This document shows, one piece after another, positions 14,703 to 22,429 of a stretch of 33,603 bases of DNA (position 1 is its first letter; the number at the start of each line of letters is the position of its first letter). The stretch lies in IMG/VR virus record IMGVR_UViG_3300000893_000055, positions 1-33,603 of that record; one strand, given 5' to 3'. Below the pieces are notes generated by a model. The model was given only the letters and a program-made list of their open reading frames with translations, had not been told where the DNA came from and searched no databases. A program made the position numbers and the translations under genes. Source of the DNA: a virus.

Positions 14703-14999
14703 TTACTTCCTGACAAACCTCATTCCCGGAGTAACTTGTTCCAAACTAGAACGGACCTGATTATCCGTTGGTTGGGTTTCCACGTTAGGGACTGGTTGTG
14801 CCTGTCGTTTTACTTGACGAATTGCCTGGATGGCATCTTGCTTGAATGCGCAAGGCCCGTAAAACTGCTGGGCTTCACCCACCGGGACTAGTGTGACGAC
14901 ACCTTTTACAATTGGTGATAAATGGCCTTCAATCCATACCCCGCCCACTAATACTTCTACGTCTCTATTGACAAAGTGCTTAAGAACATCACCTTCCAT
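14703..14999 (-). CDS. Putative small beta-barrel (Sm-like) protein, 98 residues
   Basis: Residues 8-64 (HFVNRDVEVLVGGVWIEGHL, then KGVVTLVPV and FKQDAIQAIRQV) have the spacing of an Sm or Tudor-like barrel: a helix or loop, a strand, a Gly-x-Trp-x-x-Gly turn and short strands. The C-terminus (QPVPNVETQPTDNQ onward) is disordered-looking. No catalytic residues are seen. It is coupled to the upstream gene by TAATG and lies immediately before the endolysin. The barrel assignment is a reading by eye. It could instead be an SH3-like fold. Confidence 0.65.
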   Translation of the reverse strand: MEGDVLKHFVNRDVEVLVGGVWIEGHLSPIVKGVVTLVPVGEAQQFYGPCAFKQDAIQAIRQVKRQAQPVPNVETQPTDNQVRSSLEQVTPGMRFVRK

Positions 15000-15277
15000 T
15001 ATTTTTTCTCCTGAACCACTAAAACTTTATTCATAATGGTAATTGTATCTCCTGGCTTCAAATCTTCCCAAGAGGTAACAGCAAAACCGAGTCGTTGTGT
15101 GCCGCTAGCGTCTCGGCCTCGGATAGCTAGAGAGATATAGTTGTCAATGTCTAGCTCTTTCCAAGCTTCCAAGGCCCTACCATTCTCTTGCGCTACATAA
15201 TCTACGGTAATTTCTGCACCGTATGATGAATCTTTATAGCATGGTACACAAAGCTTCCTAGCTTCATCAGTTGACAT
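14999..15277 (-). CDS. Unknown protein behind the tubulin-like gene, 92 residues
   Basis: The product begins MSTDEARKLCVPCYKDSSYG, with a single CxxC pair (C10, C13), and ends in a beta-rich stretch (WEDLKPGDTITIMNKVLVVQ). The middle holds GRDASGTQRLGFAVTS. There is no second CxxC, so a classic zinc finger is unlikely unless a partner completes it. It shares one base with the tubulin-like gene stop (TAATG). The tight coupling suggests a matched partner of the GTPase. No family is recognised. Confidence 0.7.
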   Translation of the reverse strand: MSTDEARKLCVPCYKDSSYGAEITVDYVAQENGRALEAWKELDIDNYISLAIRGRDASGTQRLGFAVTSWEDLKPGDTITIMNKVLVVQEKK

Positions 15278-16635
15278 TACTTTCTCCTATCCACAACACC
15301 ACCAACTAGCTTACCAAAAGCAGAAGACTTTTGAGCAATCTTCTCCTTGATCTTTTGGGCGGCAGAAACAGTCTCATTAGTTCCAGTGTCTAATTGGAGA
15401 TTGAGGTTTCTTGCCTCATCCTTACCTTTGACATTCTGGAGAAGTTCTTGTGCATCTTTCTTAAGTTGAGTAACGCGAGAGTCTGGCAAACCAAGACCAG
15501 CGAACATGGAGTAGACCTTGACAACTGGCTCAGGCGACTCTACAGTGTAGATACCTTTGAACACACCTTTTGGTGTGCCACATTGATCATTTACCATTGC
15601 CATAGCATAAGTAATACTAGAACTTGGAATCTTTGCCCATACTTCTTTATTGGCGGCAATGATGACACCAACATATCTAGATTGCTTGAGGTCAAATCCA
15701 CCAGCTAGCAAGTTGCCATTCAAGTTGTTTACAACTGCTTCGGCAATAGCGGTGTCCTCAGAAAAATTCTCGACAGTTAGCTCACCATAAACCGTGAGAC
15801 CCTCACCATCGGTGAACAACTTTCCCCACTCCATCGGGTCAAGACCCTTGACTGAAGATGGCATGGAGGAAAGTGTATTGAAAACATCAATTGGCTCCAC
15901 AATAGCCTTGTTGGCTACACCATAGAAATCTACCTGACTAATATTGTGATAGATAGCTTCGATCTTGGCATTATCCACCACAATCAAGTTATTCACCTTC
16001 TTGGTCTGTGTTGCCTTGGCAAGCTTAGAGAGAGTCTCCAATGCATTAGCCTTGGTCTGTGCATCTTCAGTATCCATTGGGAGAATAGTAATAACAACTA
16101 GTGGCTTCCCTGAACTAGACAATACGTCTACCAAAGTCTCACAAGAGCCGGCGCCTGAACCACCGCCCAAGCTAAGGCAGAGGACATTGACCTGAGCATT
16201 GGCCAGCTTGTCATTGACCAGTTGGAGAACTTCACCACGATGAGACTCGGCGGCTGCTTTGCCGATTTCAATTTCCTTGGCTGCTCCCCCCAAACCGTAC
16301 TCTAAGAGTAGCTTGTTGGAATCGGGGATATTGATAAACTTCAAATCTTGCATGGCTGTGTTGATTGCCACAGCGTCATATCCCATGTTGTAGAAGGCTT
16401 CAGCCAGGCGAGAACCAGCTTGCCCTGATCCTAATACGCCCAATGCTAGGCTTCTTTCTTTTCTCGAAACGATCTTTGCGGCCATCTTAGTCTCCTGCTG
16501 TTTGGCTTGGCTCTTTGCCTTTAATGCGGCCAGCTTGCTGGCATCTACTGCGTCTCCTGGCTTTACTTCAGCTTGGGAAACATCATCTACTACATTCTCT
16601 TTATTTTCTTCTTCTGTTACTGACGTTGCTGGCAT
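15277..16635 (-). CDS. Tubulin/FtsZ-family GTPase
   Basis: This 452-residue protein carries a disordered, charged N-terminal extension of about 55 residues. The GTPase domain follows with a T1-like GVLGSGQAGSRL at 66-77, the tubulin signature as LGGGSGAGS at 156-164, and a T7-like KGLDPMEWGKLF at 263-274. In the T7 loop D266 and E269 have the +3 spacing of the catalytic acidic pair in alpha-tubulin and TubZ (FtsZ uses two Asp). Polymerisation is therefore plausible. The C-terminal 65 or so residues are helical and end basic (LVGGVVDRRK). Phage relatives such as PhuZ centre DNA or deliver capsids, while TubZ segregates plasmid-like prophages; which role applies here is unknown. AAGGAG precedes ATG at 16635. 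Two small genes follow, with TAATG coupling. Confidence 0.9.
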   Translation of the reverse strand: MPATSVTEEENKENVVDDVSQAEVKPGDAVDASKLAALKAKSQAKQQETKMAAKIVSRKERSLALGVLGSGQAGSRLAEAFYNMGYDAVAINTAMQDLKFINIPDSNKLLLEYGLGGAAKEIEIGKAAAESHRGEVLQLVNDKLANAQVNVLCLSLGGGSGAGSCETLVDVLSSSGKPLVVITILPMDTEDAQTKANALETLSKLAKATQTKKVNNLIVVDNAKIEAIYHNISQVDFYGVANKAIVEPIDVFNTLSSMPSSVKGLDPMEWGKLFTDGEGLTVYGELTVENFSEDTAIAEAVVNNLNGNLLAGGFDLKQSRYVGVIIAANKEVWAKIPSSSITYAMAMVNDQCGTPKGVFKGIYTVESPEPVVKVYSMFAGLGLPDSRVTQLKKDAQELLQNVKGKDEARNLNLQLDTGTNETVSAAQKIKEKIAQKSSAFGKLVGGVVDRRK

Positions 16636-16654
16636 TATTGCTCCTTGCGTCCTT

Positions 16655-16660
16655 ATTATA
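16655..16660 (-). promoter_or_regulatory. Possible -10 element ahead of the tubulin-like gene
   Basis: A perfect TATAAT on the minus strand lies about eight bases before the AAGGAG of the tubulin-like gene, in the short gap after the RmlB-like gene. No good -35 is found at 16-18 bases, and the predicted start point leaves only a very short leader. An AACCA-A-TGGTT palindrome at 16671-16681 lies just upstream, within the end of the neighbouring coding sequence. Confidence 0.25.
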
Positions 16661-17629
16661 TCACTTCAGAAACCATTGGTTATCCATGTACCAGTGGACC
16701 GTCTCTGCAATGCCTTCTTTGAACTTATAGGCCGGTTTCCAGCCTAGCTGTTGAATCTTATGAGTATCTACCGAATACCTAAAGTCATGGCCGCCTCTTG
16801 GGTCTGGGATAAATGAAATTAAATCATGTCCTTTGCCGATGGCGTTGCATACTGCCTGAATGGTTTCCAGGTTGGTGAATTCTTGATGAGCTGAAATGTT
16901 ATAAACCTGATTAGGCTCGCCCTTATCTAAGATGGTCATAATGGCTGAACAGTTATCGCCTACATAGGTCCAATCCCTAATCTGCTTCCCCTCTCCGTAT
17001 AGAGGTATTTTCTGCCCCTGTAGCACACATTTTATAGCCTTTGGGAGGAGCTTTTCGGGTTGCTGCCAGGGGCCATAGTTATTGCTGCTCCTGGTAATGT
17101 TATAAATTAACCCATGCGTAGTATGGGCTGCTTTTACCAGTAGCTCTCCCGCCGCTTTGGTAGCGGAATAGGGGTTTCTAGGGTCTAAAGGAGACTCCTC
17201 GGTCCAGGCAGCGTCTTTTTCGCTGGTAAGCTGGCCATACACCTCATCTGTGGAAATGTAGATAAGGCGCTTTACTTTGTGTTTGAGGCAGGCATTGATA
17301 ATGACCTGGGTACCCAACACATTGGAGGTAACGAAAGAATTGGGATCCTTGAGAGAAGAGTCTACGAAGGATTCGGCTGCCCCATGGATAACGATGTCTG
17401 GATGCTCAAACTTGAAGATAGTATCAATGACATGGTTGTCACGAATATCGGCTGGATAGAACTTGTGGTTCTGATTCCAGTACATAGAATTAGTCTCATT
17501 GAAGTTCACGCGGTCAATGCTGACGAAATCTAGCTTTTCTTCTCTTGTCTTTCGGCTGTAGATAGCTCGGCGTATAAAGTTGCCAAAGATGAACCCACAA
17601 GAACCAGTGATGAGTACTTTCTTACTCAT
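16661..17629 (-). CDS. rmlB: dTDP-glucose 4,6-dehydratase-like (RmlB) SDR enzyme
   Basis: This 322-residue extended SDR enzyme should act on a nucleotide sugar. The NAD-binding GSCGFIFGN sits at 9-17, STDEVYG at 126-132 with the D128-E129 acid pair that marks dehydratases, Y154-x3-K158 in PYSATKAAGE, RSSNNYGP at 180-187 and RDWTYVGD at 218-225. These motifs fit dTDP-D-glucose 4,6-dehydratase better than a simple 4-epimerase. The usual GxxGFIG reads GFIF-G, a small change in the turn. No rmlA, rmlC or rmlD lies in the window, so it may feed a host pathway or only make the 4-keto sugar. GGAGA precedes the ATG. Its neighbours on one side are glycosyltransferases. Confidence 0.85.
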   Translation of the reverse strand: MSKKVLITGSCGFIFGNFIRRAIYSRKTREEKLDFVSIDRVNFNETNSMYWNQNHKFYPADIRDNHVIDTIFKFEHPDIVIHGAAESFVDSSLKDPNSFVTSNVLGTQVIINACLKHKVKRLIYISTDEVYGQLTSEKDAAWTEESPLDPRNPYSATKAAGELLVKAAHTTHGLIYNITRSSNNYGPWQQPEKLLPKAIKCVLQGQKIPLYGEGKQIRDWTYVGDNCSAIMTILDKGEPNQVYNISAHQEFTNLETIQAVCNAIGKGHDLISFIPDPRGGHDFRYSVDTHKIQQLGWKPAYKFKEGIAETVHWYMDNQWFLK

Positions 17630-17641
17630 TTTTCTCCAAAC

Positions 17642-18469
17642 TTACTCTCGATAGAGATTGTATCTTGAATCCTGAGTATATATATCCTTGTCGATCACAT
17701 ATCTACCTTCCCACTTATCAAAAAGGTGTTTGATATTGTGATTCATGAACAATCTATTAGCAGGATTCTTTTTGAGAGAAGCACTCTCCTCATGGAAGAT
17801 ATTAGTCTTACCACAATATACAATTTTCTTCTCTTGATTATTCTTAATTGAGAGACACAAATCTACATCATCAAAGGCCCAATGGTATTCTTCATCCATT
17901 CCTTTGATACCAGACTTATTCTTATCGCAGATGTTTCTAAAGTTCTCGGCTTTGGTTAGGAGAACCGCACCAGTCACTACTTGGAAGAGGCGATTTCTTT
18001 CCGCATTAGCGTCAGTCTTCTCTCCTGCACGGAAGTGATTGGGGGCGCGGAATCTTGGATCAAAGATAACCCCGGCATGCTGTAAAGTATCCGTATTAGT
18101 GTAGAGAAGTCTGGCTCCTACCACCCCAACTTTAGGATCCTTATCGATAATCTCCTTCATGGCTTTGATGGATGTAGTATCATTGAATACCACATCATTG
18201 TTCATCAGGAGTACGTAGTCATTGTCGGCAGGTGAAGCTACGTTGAAGAGGAAGTTCATACCCTCAGAAAAGTTCTGGCGATTATCCTTGTATGGAATGA
18301 CTTTAGTATTCCCACCCCAAGAATTGGCCACGGCAACCGTGTCATCCTTGGAAGCGTTGTCTTTGATGAGCCAGGTATAATCTAACCCAGCAAGAGCCGG
18401 CAAAAGACTTTCCTTTAATTTGGTTAGTTTATCACAAGCATTCCAAGTCAAAGTGAGAACGTATAGCAT
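17642..18469 (-). CDS. Glycosyltransferase family 2 (rhamnosyltransferase-like)
   Basis: This 275-residue GT-A enzyme opens with YVLTLTWNACDKL. It then has IKDNASKDDT at 35-44, MNNDVVF at 89-95 (the NND metal-binding variant of DxD) and a FDDVDLCLSI segment at 199-208 that plays the role of the catalytic ED motif. H226 follows in IFHEES. This matches GT2 enzymes that transfer rhamnose or similar sugars, which is consistent with the RmlB-like neighbour. Acceptor and linkage are unknown. It shares one base with the upstream gene stop (TAATG). Confidence 0.87.
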   Translation of the reverse strand: MLYVLTLTWNACDKLTKLKESLLPALAGLDYTWLIKDNASKDDTVAVANSWGGNTKVIPYKDNRQNFSEGMNFLFNVASPADNDYVLLMNNDVVFNDTTSIKAMKEIIDKDPKVGVVGARLLYTNTDTLQHAGVIFDPRFRAPNHFRAGEKTDANAERNRLFQVVTGAVLLTKAENFRNICDKNKSGIKGMDEEYHWAFDDVDLCLSIKNNQEKKIVYCGKTNIFHEESASLKKNPANRLFMNHNIKHLFDKWEGRYVIDKDIYTQDSRYNLYRE

Positions 18470-19473
18470 TAAAAACCTACCCTAAGACCCGCGTTGATAC
18501 CCACGTTACCATCAGTTCCTACAGTTAGAGATGGGCCAATATAAGTGTTGTTCGCAAGTGGTGAAAAGAGATTCTTACCAATGTTGTAGGCCACTGGTGT
18601 TATGACCAATTGAGGTCTCTGACTGACAGTCCCATAACCAACACCCACTTCAAGAACAGAGAAGTCTGGTGTCGTTTTGAATTGACCGTAAGACATGATA
18701 CCTAGATTGACGCTGGGAGTGAATTCGCCTCGAACTGGATTGAGCCCAACTCCACCATCCAGGCCGACCAAGAGTCTTGGATTCCAAAAGCTAAACTTAG
18801 CCCCTGGGACCTCTTGCTTGGTACTACCAGTCTTGATAGGAATTTCGTATGGCTTTCCATCCACCACAACATTGAACTTGTTGTAGAAATACTGTCGTTG
18901 ATTCTCGTCAACTCCCACAACCGTATCCACCTGATAATCACGTTGGCTAATGTGGACATCCCATGGGTTCTGCTGCCATGCACTAAATCCAACCGTGCCT
19001 AGAGGTACCTTGATAGTTCCGAAGTCTTCATTCAAAGCTAGATTTTGTTGAGTCTTCTGATAGCCGAATGGGTCTGTGTTTGGACAGGTGCCGTTTACAC
19101 ACGGAACTGGTGGTGGAGGATTTGGATTGCTTGGGCCAGTATTGGTGCTTGGGATACCGCTACCATTCTGGGCATTGCTGTTGGTAGTAATGACGTTGAT
19201 GGAAGCTACCTGAGCGCCTAGCTTGTCCAAGTTGTCTTGGATAGCTTTTAGATTGATCCCATTAGTCTTAGCAAAGGCGTCAATATCTTCTTTAGTAGCA
19301 TATTGACTCTGGCTACGTACAATCCCATCAATCAATTGTTGTTGAGCAACAAGTGAAGTTTGAATTTGTGTTTGCTGGGCTTTAATTTGGATTTGATTGT
19401 AGATGATAAATGCTAGAGCACCGCAGGTGAGAATACTAGCTATTGCAATTATAATCTTGGTTTGGAGAGTCAT
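18469..19473 (-). CDS. Membrane-anchored coiled-coil protein with beta-rich C-terminus
   Basis: This 334-residue protein has a single N-terminal membrane segment (about 6-25, IIIAIASILTCGALAFIIY). A Gln-rich coiled coil follows to about 95, then a Ser/Asn/Pro linker containing PNPPPP and a CVNGTC pair. The last 180 residues are beta-rich with alternating hydrophobic strands (RLLVGLDGGVGLNP, PSVNLGIMSYG, LEVGVGYGTVS, PSLTVGTDGNVG) and end in RVGF. A terminal Phe after such strands recalls outer-membrane barrels. A spanin or envelope-bridging role is possible but inferred. I start at ATG 19473, which has AAGGTG upstream and does not overlap the neighbouring gene. Confidence 0.78.
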   Translation of the reverse strand: MTLQTKIIIAIASILTCGALAFIIYNQIQIKAQQTQIQTSLVAQQQLIDGIVRSQSQYATKEDIDAFAKTNGINLKAIQDNLDKLGAQVASINVITTNSNAQNGSGIPSTNTGPSNPNPPPPVPCVNGTCPNTDPFGYQKTQQNLALNEDFGTIKVPLGTVGFSAWQQNPWDVHISQRDYQVDTVVGVDENQRQYFYNKFNVVVDGKPYEIPIKTGSTKQEVPGAKFSFWNPRLLVGLDGGVGLNPVRGEFTPSVNLGIMSYGQFKTTPDFSVLEVGVGYGTVSQRPQLVITPVAYNIGKNLFSPLANNTYIGPSLTVGTDGNVGINAGLRVGF

Positions 19474-19481
19474 GAGACACC

Positions 19482-20303
19482 TTACTTCTGGATCGTGGGA
19501 CACCAGTGGATTGTTCTGCCTTCTGGGGTGGCCTCTTTAATTATTTGGTTTCCCAACGGGTCTTTCTTTTGGCCATAAACCTTAAACTTCGAGGAATACT
19601 TACCTTCTTCACCATACGCAGTTTTGTATGTATGAATAGTAGCGCCTTGGTGCTGGTAAGAGTCATTCATAACGGTAACTAGCGATTGACACAATAAGTG
19701 GAATTCGCTTTCATTCAACAAGTTGCCCTGACGCCAAGGTGAAATCTGAGATAGATATAACGCCTCGGCACGAATGTAGTTGCCCACGCCAGCAAAGATC
19801 CACTGATCCATCAAAAGTTGCGCAATCGGCTTGGAACTTTTGAGCACTTGCTTCTTGAGGTGCGGCAACCAATCCTCCAGTTTGTCTTGGAGCGGGTCCC
19901 ATCCTAAATCTGCCCATTTCAACTGGAAGATGGCATGCCTTTCAGCAAAACTAACTGTCCCAAAATGTCTTGGGTCATTAAAGTATATCTGGCTGCCGTC
20001 TTCAAATTCAACAACAAAACAAGGATGCTTGCCCTTGGTCGGAGACCATTGACCAGTCATCCCGAATGTATTCATCAAGTAATGGTAATCAGTAAATCTC
20101 CAATACAGGAACTTACCTTTGACTTGAACATCTTCTACTTTACAGTTACCTGTTTTAACAAACTCCATGAACTTATCAAATCCATTTGGATTCTGATATT
20201 TGTATCGACTATTTTCAGTCGCATAAGCATTCTTTACGAACTTTCCAACTACGAGTGGTCTAATCAAATCAGCGCTTAGTTTGACTTCGGGACCTTCGGG
20301 CAT
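19482..20303 (-). CDS. Fpg/Nei-family DNA glycosylase with a zincless finger
   Basis: This 273-residue base-excision enzyme should remove oxidised bases and nick the abasic site. It begins MPEGPEVKLSAD with catalytic P2 and E3; K64 sits in VKGKFLYW, NDPRHFG at 109-115 and the H2TH motif GVGNYIRAEALY at 172-183. The C-terminal finger (240-273) keeps KVYG and R263 (GRTIHWC) but has only one (C268) of the four zinc cysteines. This resembles the zincless finger of NEIL1 and some giant-virus and plant enzymes. ATG at 20303 is chosen because Pro2 must follow the initiator; a GTG at 20309 would mask it. It lies between two glycosyltransferase genes, an odd setting for a repair gene. Confidence 0.9.
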   Translation of the reverse strand: MPEGPEVKLSADLIRPLVVGKFVKNAYATENSRYKYQNPNGFDKFMEFVKTGNCKVEDVQVKGKFLYWRFTDYHYLMNTFGMTGQWSPTKGKHPCFVVEFEDGSQIYFNDPRHFGTVSFAERHAIFQLKWADLGWDPLQDKLEDWLPHLKKQVLKSSKPIAQLLMDQWIFAGVGNYIRAEALYLSQISPWRQGNLLNESEFHLLCQSLVTVMNDSYQHQGATIHTYKTAYGEEGKYSSKFKVYGQKKDPLGNQIIKEATPEGRTIHWCPTIQK

Positions 20304-20305
20304 GT

Positions 20306-20974
20306 TCACTTACTCCACTTCTTAACGAAGATTTGTCTGGCTTTCTGATACAAGGCGTGTGTGTTGAGTTGTTTACTAGTCTGTTTACCAAAATGAACTA
20401 CTGGAACTTCTACTACTTCAAATGGAATCCCAAGCTTGCGGGCTCGGAAAGAAAGATCGGTGTCCTCAAAGTAGGCCAACCCAAACTCTTCTGAGAACGG
20501 ACCAACATAATCATTGATGATGAGCATCTCCCAAAGATCCTTAGAAGAAGCTAAACACCATCCACTCATGTATGAGTTACCGGAGAGTACTTTATTGGCT
20601 TCTTGGACGAAACTGAGATTGCTATCCAATTGTCCCATGGTTGGGCCGACTAGGCTGGAGGGGCAGCGCTCCACTAGAGGAGCAGTCCAATTTGTATGAT
20701 TGGATTTTACGCGAATATCGTTGTTCAAAAACAAGACGTTCGGGGCCGTTGCCTTAGCATAACCAATGTTGCACGCCTTGGCAAATCCAAAGTTTTCTGG
20801 ATTGCGCACGTAAACTAGGCGCGTGTTCTTTTCTAATGCTTCCTGCGTCTCATCTGTACTATGGTTATCTACAATAATGATCTCATGATCTTCTGGTAAC
20901 TTGGAGAGGTCTTCCACGCATGCCTTGGTGAAATTATACTTGTTCCAAACCGGAATAACAATACTAAGTTTCAT
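20306..20974 (-). CDS. Glycosyltransferase family 2
   Basis: This 222-residue GT-A enzyme opens with KLSIVIPVWNKYNFTKACV. It then has IIIVDNHSTDET at 32-43, NFGFAKACNIGY at 61-72, FLNNDIRV at 82-89 with the NND metal site, and FEDTDLSFRA at 169-178 with the catalytic ED pair. H194 follows in VVHFG. It is clearly GT2, but shorter than the enzyme at 17642 and not an obvious duplicate of it. Acceptor and sugar are unknown. The start overlaps the preceding small gene as ATGA. Confidence 0.87.
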   Translation of the reverse strand: MKLSIVIPVWNKYNFTKACVEDLSKLPEDHEIIIVDNHSTDETQEALEKNTRLVYVRNPENFGFAKACNIGYAKATAPNVLFLNNDIRVKSNHTNWTAPLVERCPSSLVGPTMGQLDSNLSFVQEANKVLSGNSYMSGWCLASSKDLWEMLIINDYVGPFSEEFGLAYFEDTDLSFRARKLGIPFEVVEVPVVHFGKQTSKQLNTHALYQKARQIFVKKWSK

Positions 20975-21150
20975 TTGATTACCACACTCTTCTTAGCCGC
21001 AGCAATACCACGTGGGTTAATAATTCCCATCCCAATAGATTCTCTAACAGTCCACCCCACAGTCTGCGCTCTCTTGCGGGCCGCGACTATGTTGCCAATA
21101 TCTCCATTATCGTCATGGATAATGATCTCATGCTTAAACTTCTGAGTCAT
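20971..21150 (-). CDS. Small unknown protein, 59 residues
   Basis: A frame from ATG at 21150 to TGA at 20971-20973 encodes 59 residues beginning MTQKFKHEIIIHDDNGDIG. It continues with a basic helix (NIVAARKRAQTVGW) and a Gly/Ile-rich middle (SIGMGIINPRGIAAAKK). GAGAG precedes the ATG. Its start lies inside the end of the 62-residue gene (17-base overlap), and its stop overlaps the glycosyltransferase start as ATGA. No family is recognised. Confidence 0.65.
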   Translation of the reverse strand: MTQKFKHEIIIHDDNGDIGNIVAARKRAQTVGWTVRESIGMGIINPRGIAAAKKSVVIK

Positions 21151-21322
21151 CTAACGCTCTCAATTCATTCAAACTAATACGCGAAACAAACTCTGCTTCT
21201 TTTGCAGCAATAGCTCGTTGGATCATTCTAGAACGACGGGAGCTACCATCTTTGTAGGTATTTCCTTCATCGTCTGTAATTATGTACATAGTGCTATAAT
21301 CTTTTCGGCCGCTTTGGTCCAT
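21134..21322 (-). CDS. Small unknown protein, 62 residues
   Basis: The product begins MDQSGRKDYSTMYIITDDEG and continues with SSRRSRMIQRAIAAKEAEF, a basic helix, then an acidic C-terminus. The ATG at 21322 has GGAG at good spacing but lies 43 bases inside the upstream GT4 gene. A second in-frame ATG at 21289 has no ribosome-binding site. Either start leaves most of the frame intact. No family is recognised. Confidence 0.6.
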   Translation of the reverse strand: MDQSGRKDYSTMYIITDDEGNTYKDGSSRRSRMIQRAIAAKEAEFVSRISLNELRALDDSEV

Positions 21323-22416
21323 GTATACTCCGGTAGAAGCTCTTGCATCTTAGGCGAAAACTTGGCTAGATAATCATCATAGTTCTTGACCACATCCCTT
21401 AGCTTCTCGGCACATTGAGTAGTGTCAGGATCAAAACACTTAGCGTATGGAGATGGTTCCCAATACTGCATTTTGTAATCAGCCCTAATCTCTTTCCCAT
21501 CAATGAGAATGGAATTCTCATCATTCATGTAGTCAAGCTGCCCGCCATAACGAGGAGCAATAACAATCTTGTTGGCTGCAAAGCCTTCTAGACCGGGCAT
21601 CCAGAAGCACTCGGCATTAGCCATGGTTAGAACGATATCGCAGGAATTGTAGAGAGTTTCAATATCTACAATGAACTTATCCACGATTTCAATTTCCCCA
21701 TGGTTTTTAAACTCTTCGTTCCAACGGTGGAGAAGATCACCAACATTAACATCAAATCCGGGCTGTGGACTCTTGCGAGCCACCTTGAGTACCAGGCACA
21801 CATCGTCCTTCTTAGTAAACGCTTTACCATATGACCTCAACAATCCAGGTAAGTTCTTTCTCAAATGAGGCTGTGCAATGTTGCACAGTATCTTGTACTT
21901 CTTTTGAGTCTTGAGGGGGTACTTACCAAGGTTTTGAAATCGTTCCAGATAAATTCCGTGAGGAACCACCACTTGATGGTCAGCCGGCATGCCATTGTCC
22001 GTGAATATCTTCTTGGAAAACTGGGAAGACGGAAGTACCTTATCCACACACTTGTAGTACTTGGCAAAGGCTGTAGGCAATACAGTGGTTTCGTAGTTCC
22101 AAATTCCAAATCTATTCTTCTCACCACGAATGAAGTAATTGCAGAAATTTCTCAAAGCCGTGTACGACAACTGCATGTCGTATTGTTTATCCAGTTTGGA
22201 GGCCACCATCTCCACGAAGTTATCGGGCGTGATGGTATCGTTTTCAGTGACACATCCTCGGAGGTTCGATTTGAGATCCTCGGGAAAATGGGTAAGGCCA
22301 TTTGTGGAAAATAAATCCACATCATGCCCCATTCTAATAAACTCTCGTGAGAGGTTTTGAGCTACAATTGACCAGCTATGGTTCTTACCAAGAAATCCAA
22401 ACCAACATACTTTCAT
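21280..22416 (-). CDS. Glycosyltransferase, GT4-like (GT-B fold)
   Basis: This 378-residue protein opens with KVCWFGFLGKNHSWSIVAQNLS, a GT-B N-terminal strand and helix. The linker region reads VLPSSQFSKKIF and VVVPHGI near 127-155. The C-terminal half has CNIAQPHLRKNLPGLL (R186-K187 pair) and ECFWMPGLEGFA at 269-280, which fits the family E-x7-E type motif for nucleotide-sugar binding. This is the plan of GT4 enzymes such as those building capsule or O-antigen. Donor and acceptor are unknown. An AGGGG ribosome-binding site precedes the ATG. It begins 13 bases after the fibre-like gene and may share its transcript. Confidence 0.87.
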   Translation of the reverse strand: MKVCWFGFLGKNHSWSIVAQNLSREFIRMGHDVDLFSTNGLTHFPEDLKSNLRGCVTENDTITPDNFVEMVASKLDKQYDMQLSYTALRNFCNYFIRGEKNRFGIWNYETTVLPTAFAKYYKCVDKVLPSSQFSKKIFTDNGMPADHQVVVPHGIYLERFQNLGKYPLKTQKKYKILCNIAQPHLRKNLPGLLRSYGKAFTKKDDVCLVLKVARKSPQPGFDVNVGDLLHRWNEEFKNHGEIEIVDKFIVDIETLYNSCDIVLTMANAECFWMPGLEGFAANKIVIAPRYGGQLDYMNDENSILIDGKEIRADYKMQYWEPSPYAKCFDPDTTQCAEKLRDVVKNYDDYLAKFSPKMQELLPEYTWTKAAEKIIALCT

Positions 22417-22429
22417 AACCCCTACTATA

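Noticed and set aside
20304-20309. GTG start two codons before the Fpg/Nei methionine
   Set aside because: Catalysis needs proline immediately after the removed initiator Met, so ATG at 20303 is the functional start.
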